Below, piece after piece: positions 14,387-22,912 of a stretch of 37,167 nucleotides of DNA (its first letter is position 1; every line of letters starts with the position of its first letter). The notes under the pieces were generated by a model. It was not told where the DNA came from. It did not search any database and saw only the letters and a program-made list of their open reading frames with translations. The position numbers and the translations under genes are program-made. This stretch comes from a virus. The DNA lies in the IMG/VR virus record IMGVR_UViG_3300032770_000062, positions 1 through 37,167 of that record. One strand, written 5' to 3'.

Positions 14387-15802
14387 CTAGGAAACCAGGT
14401 TAATAACCACGCAATGCGCGGGGTTCTGAACGACAAATGAGCCATAGACAGTGAGCAAGGCTTGCATTCCCGCTCCGTCCTGGCCTACCGTGAGAGGATT
14501 AAGGGTCAACATATCCTCAATCAGAAGAGCATACTGATTGGTGGGAGTGTCGCCCGCCTGAGTGATCGTCGGAGCCCCGGGTTCGTTGTCCGCGATAGAG
14601 TCCGCAGTCACTTTCTCCACGTTCGACAGAGACACGAACTTGAAGGTCCGGCTTTCGAGGACGTAGGCTATGAAGCACGGGCAGTACGGGTCATCCACCA
14701 CATACTTGACCCAAGTATTGGCCTGCTGGAATGCCGTAAGCTCCATACCGATAGCCGTCTCGTTAGTCGAGCCTTTGGCCCCCGCAGTATTCAGAGACTG
14801 CCAATAGGTCTGGGCGGCCTGGATTTCCGAGATGATTGAAGTATAGTCGTTGTCATTCAGCACGATCATGTCAGGCTCAGATCCCTGCCGACGCGCCAGC
14901 TTGATTGCCCGCGTGATGGCCTGGTATCTCTTTTCTCCTCCCGAGACGTTCCGAAGTACAAACCCGCCCGCAAGCCGCGTCGGGAACGGAGAACGGTCAA
15001 CGCCCTGGAAGGTGGTTTGGATGTAGGTATTCCACGCCGTCAGGTCCCCACCACCGGCCGCACCACGATTGAACCAATAGGGGATCGCCGCCCCAAGTCC
15101 AACCGGCATAAGCCCGGTAGATCCGGTGCGCCCGCCGTTAATCTCGATCCAGGCACCAGCCGTAAATCCAGCCGCCGGGACAACGCCAGGAGTGAAGGTA
15201 ACGGTGTTATTCCCCGATCCATCGCTTGCGATATTGGTCACGGTGTAGGTATCGGCCGACAGAAGAGGCTCAGATGGGATTCCGATGGATTTGTCAGTCA
15301 CCTGGAACACGGTTCCGACATCCATCTTGACAAGAGTGGAGTCATCAACGAGCATGCTGGTCGCAGTCTGCGCGACACCAGCAGTCACCTTGCCGATCTC
15401 ACCGAAGCCCATTCCGTAGGCGCAAGCAGCCATCATCTTGCGGGCCGCCTCGCATGCCGCGAACATCTTCACGACGCCCGCAGGCTCAAAGGCGCCCTTC
15501 TCATTCTGGCTTGCAAGAATCTCTTTGTTGGTAAGCTGGAAAGCCGTGAAAAGGTTCCCGTACTGCGCCGCCATCTGCGCCGTGCGCGCCTGAGTGCTGG
15601 ACTGAGCAACGGCGGTTGCACCGTTACCAGATACCGCACCTCCCATTCCCGAGAGCATCGGGAAGTTGTACGACGCACCCGTAACACGCATCTTCTCCGT
15701 CTTCTTCACCAGGGGTGAATTACGGAACAGAAGCTGCTCCATCTTGTCGGGTGTGTAGTAAATCTTGAAGATGCCTAGCATCTCCGCTGTGTCAACTGCC
15801 AT
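14387..15802 (-). CDS. Major capsid protein candidate (471 aa)
   Basis: The protein follows a scaffold-like gene and has the size and composition of a major capsid protein, with an N-terminal helix-rich region, a beta-rich middle (residues 160-230), and a C-terminal half with IVLNDNDYTSIISEI and TWVKYVVDD, as in spine and axial parts of HK97-fold shells. I see no protease gene and no clear cleavage site. AGGAGAAGG precedes the ATG. It is the most likely abundant head protein. The HK97 fold itself is assumed from knowledge of tailed phages. Confidence 0.7.
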   Translation of the reverse strand: MAVDTAEMLGIFKIYYTPDKMEQLLFRNSPLVKKTEKMRVTGASYNFPMLSGMGGAVSGNGATAVAQSSTQARTAQMAAQYGNLFTAFQLTNKEILASQNEKGAFEPAGVVKMFAACEAARKMMAACAYGMGFGEIGKVTAGVAQTATSMLVDDSTLVKMDVGTVFQVTDKSIGIPSEPLLSADTYTVTNIASDGSGNNTVTFTPGVVPAAGFTAGAWIEINGGRTGSTGLMPVGLGAAIPYWFNRGAAGGGDLTAWNTYIQTTFQGVDRSPFPTRLAGGFVLRNVSGGEKRYQAITRAIKLARRQGSEPDMIVLNDNDYTSIISEIQAAQTYWQSLNTAGAKGSTNETAIGMELTAFQQANTWVKYVVDDPYCPCFIAYVLESRTFKFVSLSNVEKVTADSIADNEPGAPTITQAGDTPTNQYALLIEDMLTLNPLTVGQDGAGMQALLTVYGSFVVQNPAHCVVINLVS

Positions 15803-15836
15803 TTCCTTCTCCTATCCTCATAGAGTCAGGACGGAC

Positions 15837-16391
15837 CTAATAGCCGTCCAACATGCTCTTCTTCACCTTGCCCTTGCCCGCAGAGAGCATTTCCTTCGCC
15901 CCACCCGGGGCTTTCTTCTCCACCTCTACCTTTACGGCCGCCTCGGGCTTCTCTGGCGCCGCCGCTGGAGTAGTGAGAGACCCGCCGGTGATCTTCTTGA
16001 TCCGGTCCATCGCCTGGTCATGGATATTGCCAATCCAAGACTTTTCCGAATCCTCACCCCAACCCTCACCGCTTTTCAGCTTTTCAAGCTCGTCATAGAG
16101 ACGCCCGTAAACGTCATCTATTCCAAAGCCTTTCCACTGATCGTCAGTGATGTCTCCGAGAATGCTGCCGTACTTCCCTTTAAGATCCTCGATGCCCTTG
16201 CCGCGCATGCTCGACTGGTACTGCTCATGGATAGGGCCAAAGAAATCTTCATGGATCTCCTTGTCCAAATCCTCATGTGCCTGACAGACCGCAGTAATTC
16301 TCTGCTCGTGATCCTGGAGGATTCCGAGGATCTGCTGCATGATGTCTGCCAATTCTGGCGTCTGTCCCCCACCGGGAGCCATATCACTCAT
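15837..16391 (-). CDS. Scaffolding-like head assembly protein (184 aa)
   Basis: The protein is small, acidic and mostly helical, with a charged helix in the first 60 residues, a low-complexity Ala/Pro/Glu/Lys linker at about 138-165, and a basic C-terminus (GKGKVKKSM). These are usual traits of phage scaffolding proteins, which bind the capsid through a basic C-terminal helix. It lies directly upstream of the capsid gene. AGGAG is 9 bases before the ATG. The recurrent motif at 16403-16413 lies just upstream. Confidence 0.6.
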   Translation of the reverse strand: MSDMAPGGGQTPELADIMQQILGILQDHEQRITAVCQAHEDLDKEIHEDFFGPIHEQYQSSMRGKGIEDLKGKYGSILGDITDDQWKGFGIDDVYGRLYDELEKLKSGEGWGEDSEKSWIGNIHDQAMDRIKKITGGSLTTPAAAPEKPEAAVKVEVEKKAPGGAKEMLSAGKGKVKKSMLDGY

Positions 16392-16402
16392 CTGTCATCT
16401 CC

Positions 16403-16413
16403 TATAGCCCCAA
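16403..16413 (-). promoter_or_regulatory. Recurrent motif TTGGGGCTATA upstream of a late gene (copy 2)
   Basis: Read leftwards the motif is followed by GGAGATGACAG and the ATG of the scaffold-like gene at 16391. It is identical over 11 bases to the copies at 12611 and 22894 and lies in the short gap after the gene that ends at 16432. The CTATAG part overlaps the start of the Shine-Dalgarno sequence. Confidence 0.45.
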
Positions 16414-16431
16414 ATCTGGAGCAAACTATTA

Positions 16432-17529
16432 CTAGCCATTCGGCCTGAAACCAACTGAGTTCCCAAGATACGGAGCCGAGAAAACCGGATCGGGTTGCCC
16501 GTTGACGATGTTGACCGCCTGACCCGCCACAAACGGATTCACGCTGAGTACCAGATCCGAAAGCCCCGCAAAGTTCGATCCGGCAGCGTTGTCAACCGAG
16601 CAATCGAAGAGCACTACCGGCACCCCTACCAGCGTAAGATCATCGACATAGAAAGCCGTGCTCGTCGGAGCCGTTGCGGGAGATTCGACACGGATGAAAG
16701 CCTGGTCCGCGTTCCATGGGATAGCAGCCGTCACGGTGACATACTGCCAAGTGTCAAAGTTATTCGGGGGCGAAGCCGAGGCCGTGGTTGCCTTTCCTCC
16801 GACATCGTAGATAATCTCAATCACCGCGTTTGCAAGCGCCTGATTCACTCCAGAGGCCATGTACATCCAAGCACCGAAAGTGTAGGTGTTGCCCGGGACA
16901 AGTCCGTTAAAGAATCCGTTTGATGCGTCCCCAGAGTCCAGGGGCGCATAGGCTTCCGTGGAGTTATTCCCTGTCTTGGTAAACAGAAATGAGTTAGACC
17001 CGCCATGCTTCTGGACCGCACTCTGGGCGAAAGTAGCCTGTACGGGCGCGGCGGCCGTCCCGAATATTGAAGGCGTGGTTGCCGCTTCACAGTTGGCATT
17101 CGCAATGGTCGGAGGCGCTGCCATTTGCTGATAGCATCTTGCGAATCTTCCAAGCCCCGAGACCTGAGCTACCACGGTGGGAAGCTGGTCAAGGACATAG
17201 ATGCATCCACCGCCCGCCGGTCCATTCGCCAAGTCCGTCCCCACGTTGTCATTGATGGTCGGCTTCTGGCCAAATCCACCCGCGCCTACGGACCCTGGCC
17301 AGGTCGGGACAATCACGCTCTCCGTATCCAAGGGAAACGGATAACTCAAGGCCAGAGCGTTGTCCGAGGCCAAGGCGGTGTCAGCCGTCATGGGCTGTCT
17401 ATTGGTGTAGACGTTAAGCGTGGCCCCGGGCAGCAAAGGCGTAGGCGTGTAGACCTCCGCGATACTGGCCCCCGGGTTTCCCGCCAGGAACTTGGCGGTG
17501 TACGTTGAAAAGTTGAATGTGCTACTCAT
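16432..17529 (-). CDS. Structural protein with carbohydrate-binding-like domain (365 aa)
   Basis: The ATG at 17529 overlaps the stop of the next gene in ATGA, so this start is preferred over a longer reading frame. Residues 145-302 look like a jelly-roll carbohydrate-binding module of the CBM4/9 type: a conserved Cys start, TYTFGAWMYM, FDTWQYVTVT, and FYVDDLTLVG at the end. The N-terminal 140 residues and the last 60 residues are separate beta-rich parts. It lies in the head gene block, so it may decorate the capsid and bind glycans, but a tail position is possible. Confidence 0.6.
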   Translation of the reverse strand: MSSTFNFSTYTAKFLAGNPGASIAEVYTPTPLLPGATLNVYTNRQPMTADTALASDNALALSYPFPLDTESVIVPTWPGSVGAGGFGQKPTINDNVGTDLANGPAGGGCIYVLDQLPTVVAQVSGLGRFARCYQQMAAPPTIANANCEAATTPSIFGTAAAPVQATFAQSAVQKHGGSNSFLFTKTGNNSTEAYAPLDSGDASNGFFNGLVPGNTYTFGAWMYMASGVNQALANAVIEIIYDVGGKATTASASPPNNFDTWQYVTVTAAIPWNADQAFIRVESPATAPTSTAFYVDDLTLVGVPVVLFDCSVDNAAGSNFAGLSDLVLSVNPFVAGQAVNIVNGQPDPVFSAPYLGNSVGFRPNG

Positions 17530-17882
17530 ACCTCGATTACCTCTTGTTCTCTGCGCGCCCGTCTCTGGCGCTGTAGATTCTGCTTGTATTGACCTATCGC
17601 GGGGATCTCCAAGGTCCGCGCCTGTACTGGCGTTCTCTGTCTCTGGCCCACTCGCGCAATCCATTCGGGCAAAGGCTTTTCAACCGGCTTTGGTGCGGGC
17701 GGAATTGTCAAAGGAGAGAGAATCAGTTTCTTCTTGCCCTTCTTGAGAAGGTCATAATAGCTGTACCACTGGCCGCCCATACCAGCGAGTGCTGGAGGTT
17801 TCTGAATAATAATAGGGACCGGGACCGGGTAGACATCGTAGATCTTAGAATCGAATATGGCCCCGTCAAAGAAACCGCTCAT
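17526..17882 (-). CDS. Small basic virion-operon protein (118 aa)
   Basis: The N-terminal 50 residues are rich in Pro, Tyr, Val and Ile. The C-terminal half is rich in Pro and then basic, with RQRRARRE near the end. No domain is recognised. It overlaps its neighbours at both ends (ATGA), so it is probably translated together with the methyltransferase and the carbohydrate-binding structural protein. It may be a minor structural or DNA-contacting protein. Confidence 0.45.
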   Translation of the reverse strand: MSGFFDGAIFDSKIYDVYPVPVPIIIQKPPALAGMGGQWYSYYDLLKKGKKKLILSPLTIPPAPKPVEKPLPEWIARVGQRQRTPVQARTLEIPAIGQYKQNLQRQRRARREQEVIEV

Positions 17883-18352
17883 TCCTTCACCTCTGGTTTA
17901 TGAGCGGTAGCCTGTATTGTCTCTTGGTTATAAGCCCATACAATCGCTATCTGATCGACCATGAAGCCCGCATTTTGCAAGTCGCCTTGCAATCCCATGG
18001 GCGTGAAGGCGCACTTGTGAAACTCTCCGCCATGCGCTTGATTTCCAAATACGATCATCTCGGCCCATTCGCGGTCAGGCCCCGTCAACCAATATTTTGC
18101 TACATAGTCCATATTAGGAACCAAGAGTGTGAGTTTGCCCCCTGGCGCGAGCAATCTAAACCACTCCCGAAGAGTAGGCTGGACAAGTCCTATCGGAACG
18201 TGTTCAAGAGCATGAGAAGAGAAGACTTCCTCCACGCTCCCATCATTAAGCGGGATCTTCCACATTTCCGCCTTGATATCCGTCTCCACGAATGCATCGA
18301 CCCCGGTATAGCCTTCTAACTTTGCATTCCCGCAGCCTACGTCAATTTTCAT
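17879..18352 (-). CDS. Class I SAM-dependent methyltransferase (157 aa)
   Basis: Residues 1-16 read MKIDVGCGNAKLEGYT, the glycine-rich motif I of a Rossmann-fold methyltransferase. HALEHVP near residue 50 is the typical motif of the Methyltransf_11 group, and LLAPGGKLTLLVP near 70-85 is the next strand. It would transfer a methyl group from S-adenosylmethionine to a sugar or small substrate. The gene overlaps the glycosyltransferase by four bases. The ATG at 18352 is chosen because of this ATGA; a longer start at 18370 exists. Its acceptor is unknown. Confidence 0.75.
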   Translation of the reverse strand: MKIDVGCGNAKLEGYTGVDAFVETDIKAEMWKIPLNDGSVEEVFSSHALEHVPIGLVQPTLREWFRLLAPGGKLTLLVPNMDYVAKYWLTGPDREWAEMIVFGNQAHGGEFHKCAFTPMGLQGDLQNAGFMVDQIAIVWAYNQETIQATAHKPEVKE

Positions 18353-19071
18353 CCTGCTTTCTCCAGGCACGGCGGCCGCTTCGTCGCAAAGTCCTCTGGC
18401 ATCTTCGGCGTAGGGCAGATCAGCCCCTGCTTCGCACTTGGCGCAAGGTTCCCGTAGGCCATCTCGTATCCGTCAAGGTGCTTCACTTCAAAACGATTTG
18501 TGAGCACGATCCTTCCCCCGCACCATTTCTGATTTGTCGCTTCTATCGCCTGTGGTACGTTATTGTAGGTGTCGTATTCTGCCATCGCTTTTTCAAGAAG
18601 CTGACGGCTCATCAGCATGCATCCAAGCTCATGGTAAAACCAATCGTCGGCTTTCATGCCGCTCGCTTTGGCTGCGCTCTCATGCATGGGATAGGCGTGA
18701 GTCACAAGGTGCACTCCGCCGTAAAGCGCCATATTGACCATGATCTCAAGGCCCTCTGGCGCCACAACATTGTCCGCTTCCATGCTCAATATCCAATAGC
18801 AGTCAAACGCCTGGGCGCGCGAGAGTATCAACTCCCAACACCGCTTGAAAGTTCTGTCCCAGTCGGGCCACGGTGAAAGGTAGCTACAGTCTATGCCAGT
18901 CTTTTTGATCTCATCAAAGTACGCCGTTCCCTCCGAAGTGTTGTCCACCTGATAGGCATACTTCGGCTCATATCGAAGCGCCTTGAAACCATCAACCCAT
19001 GGCTCAAGCGCATACTGTTTGCCCGCGTAAGTGGGGCAGGCAACCAATACGCTTCCTGTTCCTTCGCTCAT
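18349..19071 (-). CDS. GT-A type glycosyltransferase-like protein (240 aa)
   Basis: The sequence starts with a strand and ACPTYAGKQYALEPWVDGF, then a VDNTSEGTAYF stretch. Residues 94-100 read ILSMEAD with EAD in the place of the metal-binding DxD of GT-A enzymes, and QKWCGGRIVL is near the end. It likely moves a sugar to a protein or glycan. It is coupled with the methyltransferase below and the collar fibre above, which suggests modification of a virion surface protein. No Gln/Trp motif of processive synthases is seen. Confidence 0.6.
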   Translation of the reverse strand: MSEGTGSVLVACPTYAGKQYALEPWVDGFKALRYEPKYAYQVDNTSEGTAYFDEIKKTGIDCSYLSPWPDWDRTFKRCWELILSRAQAFDCYWILSMEADNVVAPEGLEIMVNMALYGGVHLVTHAYPMHESAAKASGMKADDWFYHELGCMLMSRQLLEKAMAEYDTYNNVPQAIEATNQKWCGGRIVLTNRFEVKHLDGYEMAYGNLAPSAKQGLICPTPKMPEDFATKRPPCLEKAG

Positions 19072-20558
19072 GCGACCCTCTGGATGAAAGCCAAGGCAAA
19101 GAAAGGAATTACGTTCGCCACAGTATCATGTGCGCTTATCACGTGGTCACTCGGCTCATTGTAGCTATGTGTCACCGTACCCGCAGTGCCGTGCGCCGCG
19201 GGAGCCGTAAAGGTATGAACGCCATAATCGGTGCCAAGATGCGAGTTGTAGCCCGTAGGCGTCAGCGTGCTTCCCGCATGAGTGTGTGATCCACTCGGCG
19301 TGCTCCCGGTCGCGCTTGCCAAGGCCACGCTTTGTGACGGCACAGATCCCGTCAGGCTTGGCAGTCCCGCACTTTGCGACGGAACCGACCCCGTAATGCT
19401 TGGCAGCGTCAATACACCGCTTGGAACGCTTCCTGTATGGCTTGTCAGGGTTGCCACGCCACTCGGGACAGAGCCTGTCACGCTTGGGAGCGTTGCACTG
19501 AAAGCCGCATGGGTGTGCGTTCCAGAGGGCACCGCTGGAGCACCGCCATAGGTTGCCACAGTCCTTGCAGTGCCCTGGCTGGAGATCGAAAGTGTAAGCG
19601 ATCCAATGTTGCTAACCGTTGCCGATGCCTGAGTTCCCGTAAGGTTTGGCGCGCTCGCCGTTGTCCCACTCGGTATCGAAAGCACACTTGATGCCACGCT
19701 TCCCGTCACACCGCTTGCAATACTCGCAACGCCGCTCGGCACAGATCCCGTAGTGCCGCTTGGAATACTGTGCACTCCGCTTGGGATGCCTACCGTGTTG
19801 TTTGTACCTGTCGGTATTGTCGCCACGCCGCTTGCCACGGCCGCACTCTGAGAAGCGAAGCTCGCTATCATGCTCGCCTGGGCGCCCGTGAAGCTCGCTA
19901 AGGCAAGGTTTGATATCGAGTGCGTCAGGTCAGGATGATTGGCAATCGTGAGTCCATGCGTCAGGCCCGTGTGATCGCCGATGGTCAAGCCCGTATGCGT
20001 CAGGTTTGCGTGTGCGCTATGGCTATGAGCCGTGGTACCGCCCGTCTGTGCAAGTGCTCCTGTTAGATTTGTCTTTGCAATCCCTCCGCTGTCCTGACGC
20101 GCCCCGACCACAAATTGATCTCTAAGGTCAGGCCCGGGAGCATTGGCTGTCCCATCGCACAAAGCCCATGAAGCAGGGATAGTTGCGATGGTCCCGCTCC
20201 ACATGATAATCCCGCCGACAGGAACTACACCGGCCGATGATCCTCCCGCATCAGCCCATTTGGTGTCATAGTCTGCATTAGAATTCTTGGCGAGAACTTG
20301 ATTTGTAGTCCCGCCCGCCGGTACTCCTACTCCGTCTGTACCGGGGTCTCCCTTAGGCCCTTGCGGACCTGTCGGTCCTAAAGCCCATGCACCATTATTG
20401 CGTCCGTAGGTGTTGCCATCGGAGGGAGCATCGTCCACCAAGGCCATACTTCCAAGGCCCGTAATATCATGCGCCGCATTCCATGCGTCTGCGCTTATAT
20501 CCTTTGTAGGATCATTGGGAAGAGTTGTCACATGGTGATGGACGATGGAAACCGGCAT
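19068..20558 (-). CDS. Tail fibre or collar protein with collagen-like stretch (496 aa)
   Basis: Residues 61-73 are a short collagen-like run (GPTGPQGPKGDPG). Residues 115-152 match the phage tail collar domain (VGGIIMWSGT, WALCDG, DLRDQFVVGA). After that the protein has His-rich LTH repeats (about 175-215) and many SGV/SIPSGT repeats with a core of 8-10 residues to about 430, then HTHA and a conserved end. It would bind the host or a substrate. The glycosyltransferase and methyltransferase follow with overlapping starts. The DNA repeats are diverged, which fits variable receptor-binding. Confidence 0.7.
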   Translation of the reverse strand: MPVSIVHHHVTTLPNDPTKDISADAWNAAHDITGLGSMALVDDAPSDGNTYGRNNGAWALGPTGPQGPKGDPGTDGVGVPAGGTTNQVLAKNSNADYDTKWADAGGSSAGVVPVGGIIMWSGTIATIPASWALCDGTANAPGPDLRDQFVVGARQDSGGIAKTNLTGALAQTGGTTAHSHSAHANLTHTGLTIGDHTGLTHGLTIANHPDLTHSISNLALASFTGAQASMIASFASQSAAVASGVATIPTGTNNTVGIPSGVHSIPSGTTGSVPSGVASIASGVTGSVASSVLSIPSGTTASAPNLTGTQASATVSNIGSLTLSISSQGTARTVATYGGAPAVPSGTHTHAAFSATLPSVTGSVPSGVATLTSHTGSVPSGVLTLPSITGSVPSQSAGLPSLTGSVPSQSVALASATGSTPSGSHTHAGSTLTPTGYNSHLGTDYGVHTFTAPAAHGTAGTVTHSYNEPSDHVISAHDTVANVIPFFALAFIQRVA

Positions 20559-22640
20559 TTACAACGGCGCTCCCGCCGGTATTGCCGGTACATCCTCTAT
20601 AGGGATTATCTGTTTGTCGCTTTGTACCATCTCGCCCCGCGCATCCCTTTGATATGTGGTGACTTCCCGAGTCTTGCCAGTCTTATTGTCCACGATGATT
20701 GTCAAGTTCACCGGCTGAGGCTGAGGCATAGGCTGTTGCTGAGAAGCCATATCCACCTTCTGAGCTATCGCTTGGAGGGCTTGCATTAACTGAGGATCTT
20801 CTGACGGAGCCGGTGGAGGTGGAGGAGGCGCAGGAGCGGGAGGCGGCCCTTGCTGGACTGGAGGCCCAGGAGGAGGCGCGTTCTGTGCCAGAGCATCAGA
20901 AGCTTGAGGCATGGCAGGGTTCGCGGGCTGGCCCGTCATCACCGGGGGCGCTGCTGGAGGAGGCGCGGGCATCGGAGGCGTGGCCGCTTGATTCATCGTA
21001 TCCATTTTCTCTTTTAGGTGATTCAAGAAGCCCACCAGGTTATCAAGCACCTTCTCGTTATCAGGCTCGTCTGCATCAAGCCGCATGATCTCGTTAGACA
21101 CGTTCTGAAACAGTTGCTGGATATTCAAATTCTCGTAATGGTCATATTGTCCTTTTTCTGCGGCCCGGTCCGTCACCGCTTCGATATCGTCTCTATTTGC
21201 GCTCGCCACACCAAGAGATTTTTCAAGGTCGGGCCAGCCCAACATAGATGCAATCATCTCGGGACCGATGACACCCATCTTCTGGAGCTTTTCTACTTCC
21301 TCCATCTTCACCTTTGGCGTGTTGGACAAAGCAGAAGCAGGAGAGAACTGGATGGAGTAGAAGTCCCTTTCGGTCTGGATGTCTTTCCAAGTCACTCCCG
21401 CGCGCGTGGCCCTTTCAGGAAGAATCGTGTCTTTTGCAGGGAAAACACGGATGCCAATCTCACTGATATCCATGCAGAACCGCTCATAGTTCTGAAGCTC
21501 AAAATTGTGGCGCTCGCTCTCTACGTCCTCAAGGGTATCAAGTGCAACTCCGCTATTGAGTCCACTTGGCTTTTTGGCTTGGGCTGAGAGTTGTGAGACG
21601 CCACTTATCTGATACATGGTATCAATAATCATCTGGCGCCGTTCAAGAAGCTGAGGATTGACCGGCGCTGGATTCATCCAAGCGACAGGGGCCGTAGCGC
21701 CAGAGACAGGTTCATACTCGTAGAGAAGTCCCTCGCGGCCCGCGTCAAGCGTAGACTTCTTGATCCCACCGAGCGTAGGAACAAGAGCAAGATTGGCTGG
21801 AGTCAATACCGTGGCATCATGGATCTTCTGGTTTACAACGTCTAACTCTCTCTGGAGCGTGATCATATCGTCTATGATCGAAGTGCTCCACATTCCTTTC
21901 ACCGGCGGGACACAATAGATCGAGGCTACTGGAGATATCTCAAAGTCAATCTTGCTCTCTTCAATCTGCTCTTCACCAACATAGATATATTTGCGCCCAC
22001 CATCCAAATCATAGTAGATATGGAGCTCATCGGCCTTGGCGTGAATGTCTCTCTCAAGGGCTTGCGCGGCCCGCGTCCCTTTCTTGATCTTGTCTTTGAT
22101 GGTAAGCAAAGGGAACTTCCAGAACCTGACGAAGCACCTATATATCTCGCCGTAGTTCAACTCAGCAGGATCAACATAGTATTCCCACGGCTTGATACGT
22201 CTCGGAATGCGCGTCTCGTCATCAACATAAACGTGTCCAACTTCGAATATCTGACAGTCTCTGTACGCCTGGATTGCCTCCGAATAAACCCGGTATCTCT
22301 GGTAGTATTCGTCAAAGAACTGCTGCCCTGCCCGACAAACCTTTCGCGTCTTCCACTTGCCGTTGACCGGATTGAAGAACGGCCGCACCTTAACCTGACT
22401 CATCTTAGACACTTTGGTGTCTATACAGGACTTCATGATGTTCTCGATAGGCCAAGGCCCGGTGTCCGAATCACTTGCCGAGTAGTAATAAGCTACCGGG
22501 TTGTTGTAAAGCTCCCAGATGTTCTCTCTGCGCTGCCCGTTGTTGCTGTACCTATTGAGATTGCGAAGGTACTTGGCATCCCGCCTTGTTAGCTGAGACT
22601 GGAGCCACATAATGTCAGAGCGGACCTGTTTGTCATCCAT
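20559..22640 (-). CDS. Portal protein (693 aa)
   Basis: The size, place after the terminase and sequence of residues 1-480 (with SDTGPWPIENIMKS, GMWSTSIIDDMITLQRELD, and a long C-terminal clip helix region) fit podovirus-like portal proteins. After about residue 510 there is a strongly Pro/Ala-rich linker and a Gln-rich helix; then a small domain follows (VNLTIIVDNKTGKTREVTTY). Such a C-terminal extension is uncommon in portals. It forms the dodecameric gate for DNA entry. AGACTTACTG precedes the ATG, and the stop of the gene at 22640 overlaps it. Confidence 0.8.
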   Translation of the reverse strand: MDDKQVRSDIMWLQSQLTRRDAKYLRNLNRYSNNGQRRENIWELYNNPVAYYYSASDSDTGPWPIENIMKSCIDTKVSKMSQVKVRPFFNPVNGKWKTRKVCRAGQQFFDEYYQRYRVYSEAIQAYRDCQIFEVGHVYVDDETRIPRRIKPWEYYVDPAELNYGEIYRCFVRFWKFPLLTIKDKIKKGTRAAQALERDIHAKADELHIYYDLDGGRKYIYVGEEQIEESKIDFEISPVASIYCVPPVKGMWSTSIIDDMITLQRELDVVNQKIHDATVLTPANLALVPTLGGIKKSTLDAGREGLLYEYEPVSGATAPVAWMNPAPVNPQLLERRQMIIDTMYQISGVSQLSAQAKKPSGLNSGVALDTLEDVESERHNFELQNYERFCMDISEIGIRVFPAKDTILPERATRAGVTWKDIQTERDFYSIQFSPASALSNTPKVKMEEVEKLQKMGVIGPEMIASMLGWPDLEKSLGVASANRDDIEAVTDRAAEKGQYDHYENLNIQQLFQNVSNEIMRLDADEPDNEKVLDNLVGFLNHLKEKMDTMNQAATPPMPAPPPAAPPVMTGQPANPAMPQASDALAQNAPPPGPPVQQGPPPAPAPPPPPPAPSEDPQLMQALQAIAQKVDMASQQQPMPQPQPVNLTIIVDNKTGKTREVTTYQRDARGEMVQSDKQIIPIEDVPAIPAGAPL

Positions 22641-22888
22641 CAGTAAGTCTCTCCGTCTGTCCGCTGCGATTTGGGCTTTACCCCGAATTCAAAGCTGGTC
22701 AGGTCAGGGAATATCAACTTGGCGTAGAACCCTGGATTCTGCCGTGCGGCGGCCTCAAACATCTCCTGGATGAGCGGATAGGTGAGATTGTGACGAGTGA
22801 ATGTCTGATAGGCTTTGCGCTTTCGGTCTAAAGCGCGCTGCTCACGGAACGATGAAAGAATGAGACTCCATGCGTCTTTGAGGTCCAC
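22640..22888 (-). CDS. 82-residue protein between terminase and portal
   Basis: A small helical protein with many charged residues (FREQRALDRKRKAYQTF) and no recognised domain. It starts with GTG at 22888 just after the recurrent motif at 22894-22904, and no Shine-Dalgarno site is seen. Its end overlaps the portal start. Small proteins in this place are often head completion or terminase-associated factors, but this is inference. Confidence 0.45.
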   Translation of the reverse strand: MDLKDAWSLILSSFREQRALDRKRKAYQTFTRHNLTYPLIQEMFEAAARQNPGFYAKLIFPDLTSFEFGVKPKSQRTDGETY

Positions 22889-22893
22889 GCATA

Positions 22894-22904
22894 TATAGCC
22901 CCAA
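22894..22904 (-). promoter_or_regulatory. Recurrent motif TTGGGGCTATA upstream of a late gene (copy 3)
   Basis: Read leftwards the motif is TTTTGGGGCTATA, followed by TATGC and the GTG of the gene at 22640-22888. It lies in the 24-base gap after the terminase. It shares 11 bases with the copies at 12611 and 16403; the longer match TTTGGGGCTATA is shared with the copy at 16403. Confidence 0.45.
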
Positions 22905-22912
22905 AACTGGGC

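Noticed and set aside
19160-19900. Short repeats that might be taken for a CRISPR array
   Set aside because: The repeats are in frame in the collar fibre gene, vary in length and spacing, and encode SGV/SIPSGT units. No cas genes are present.
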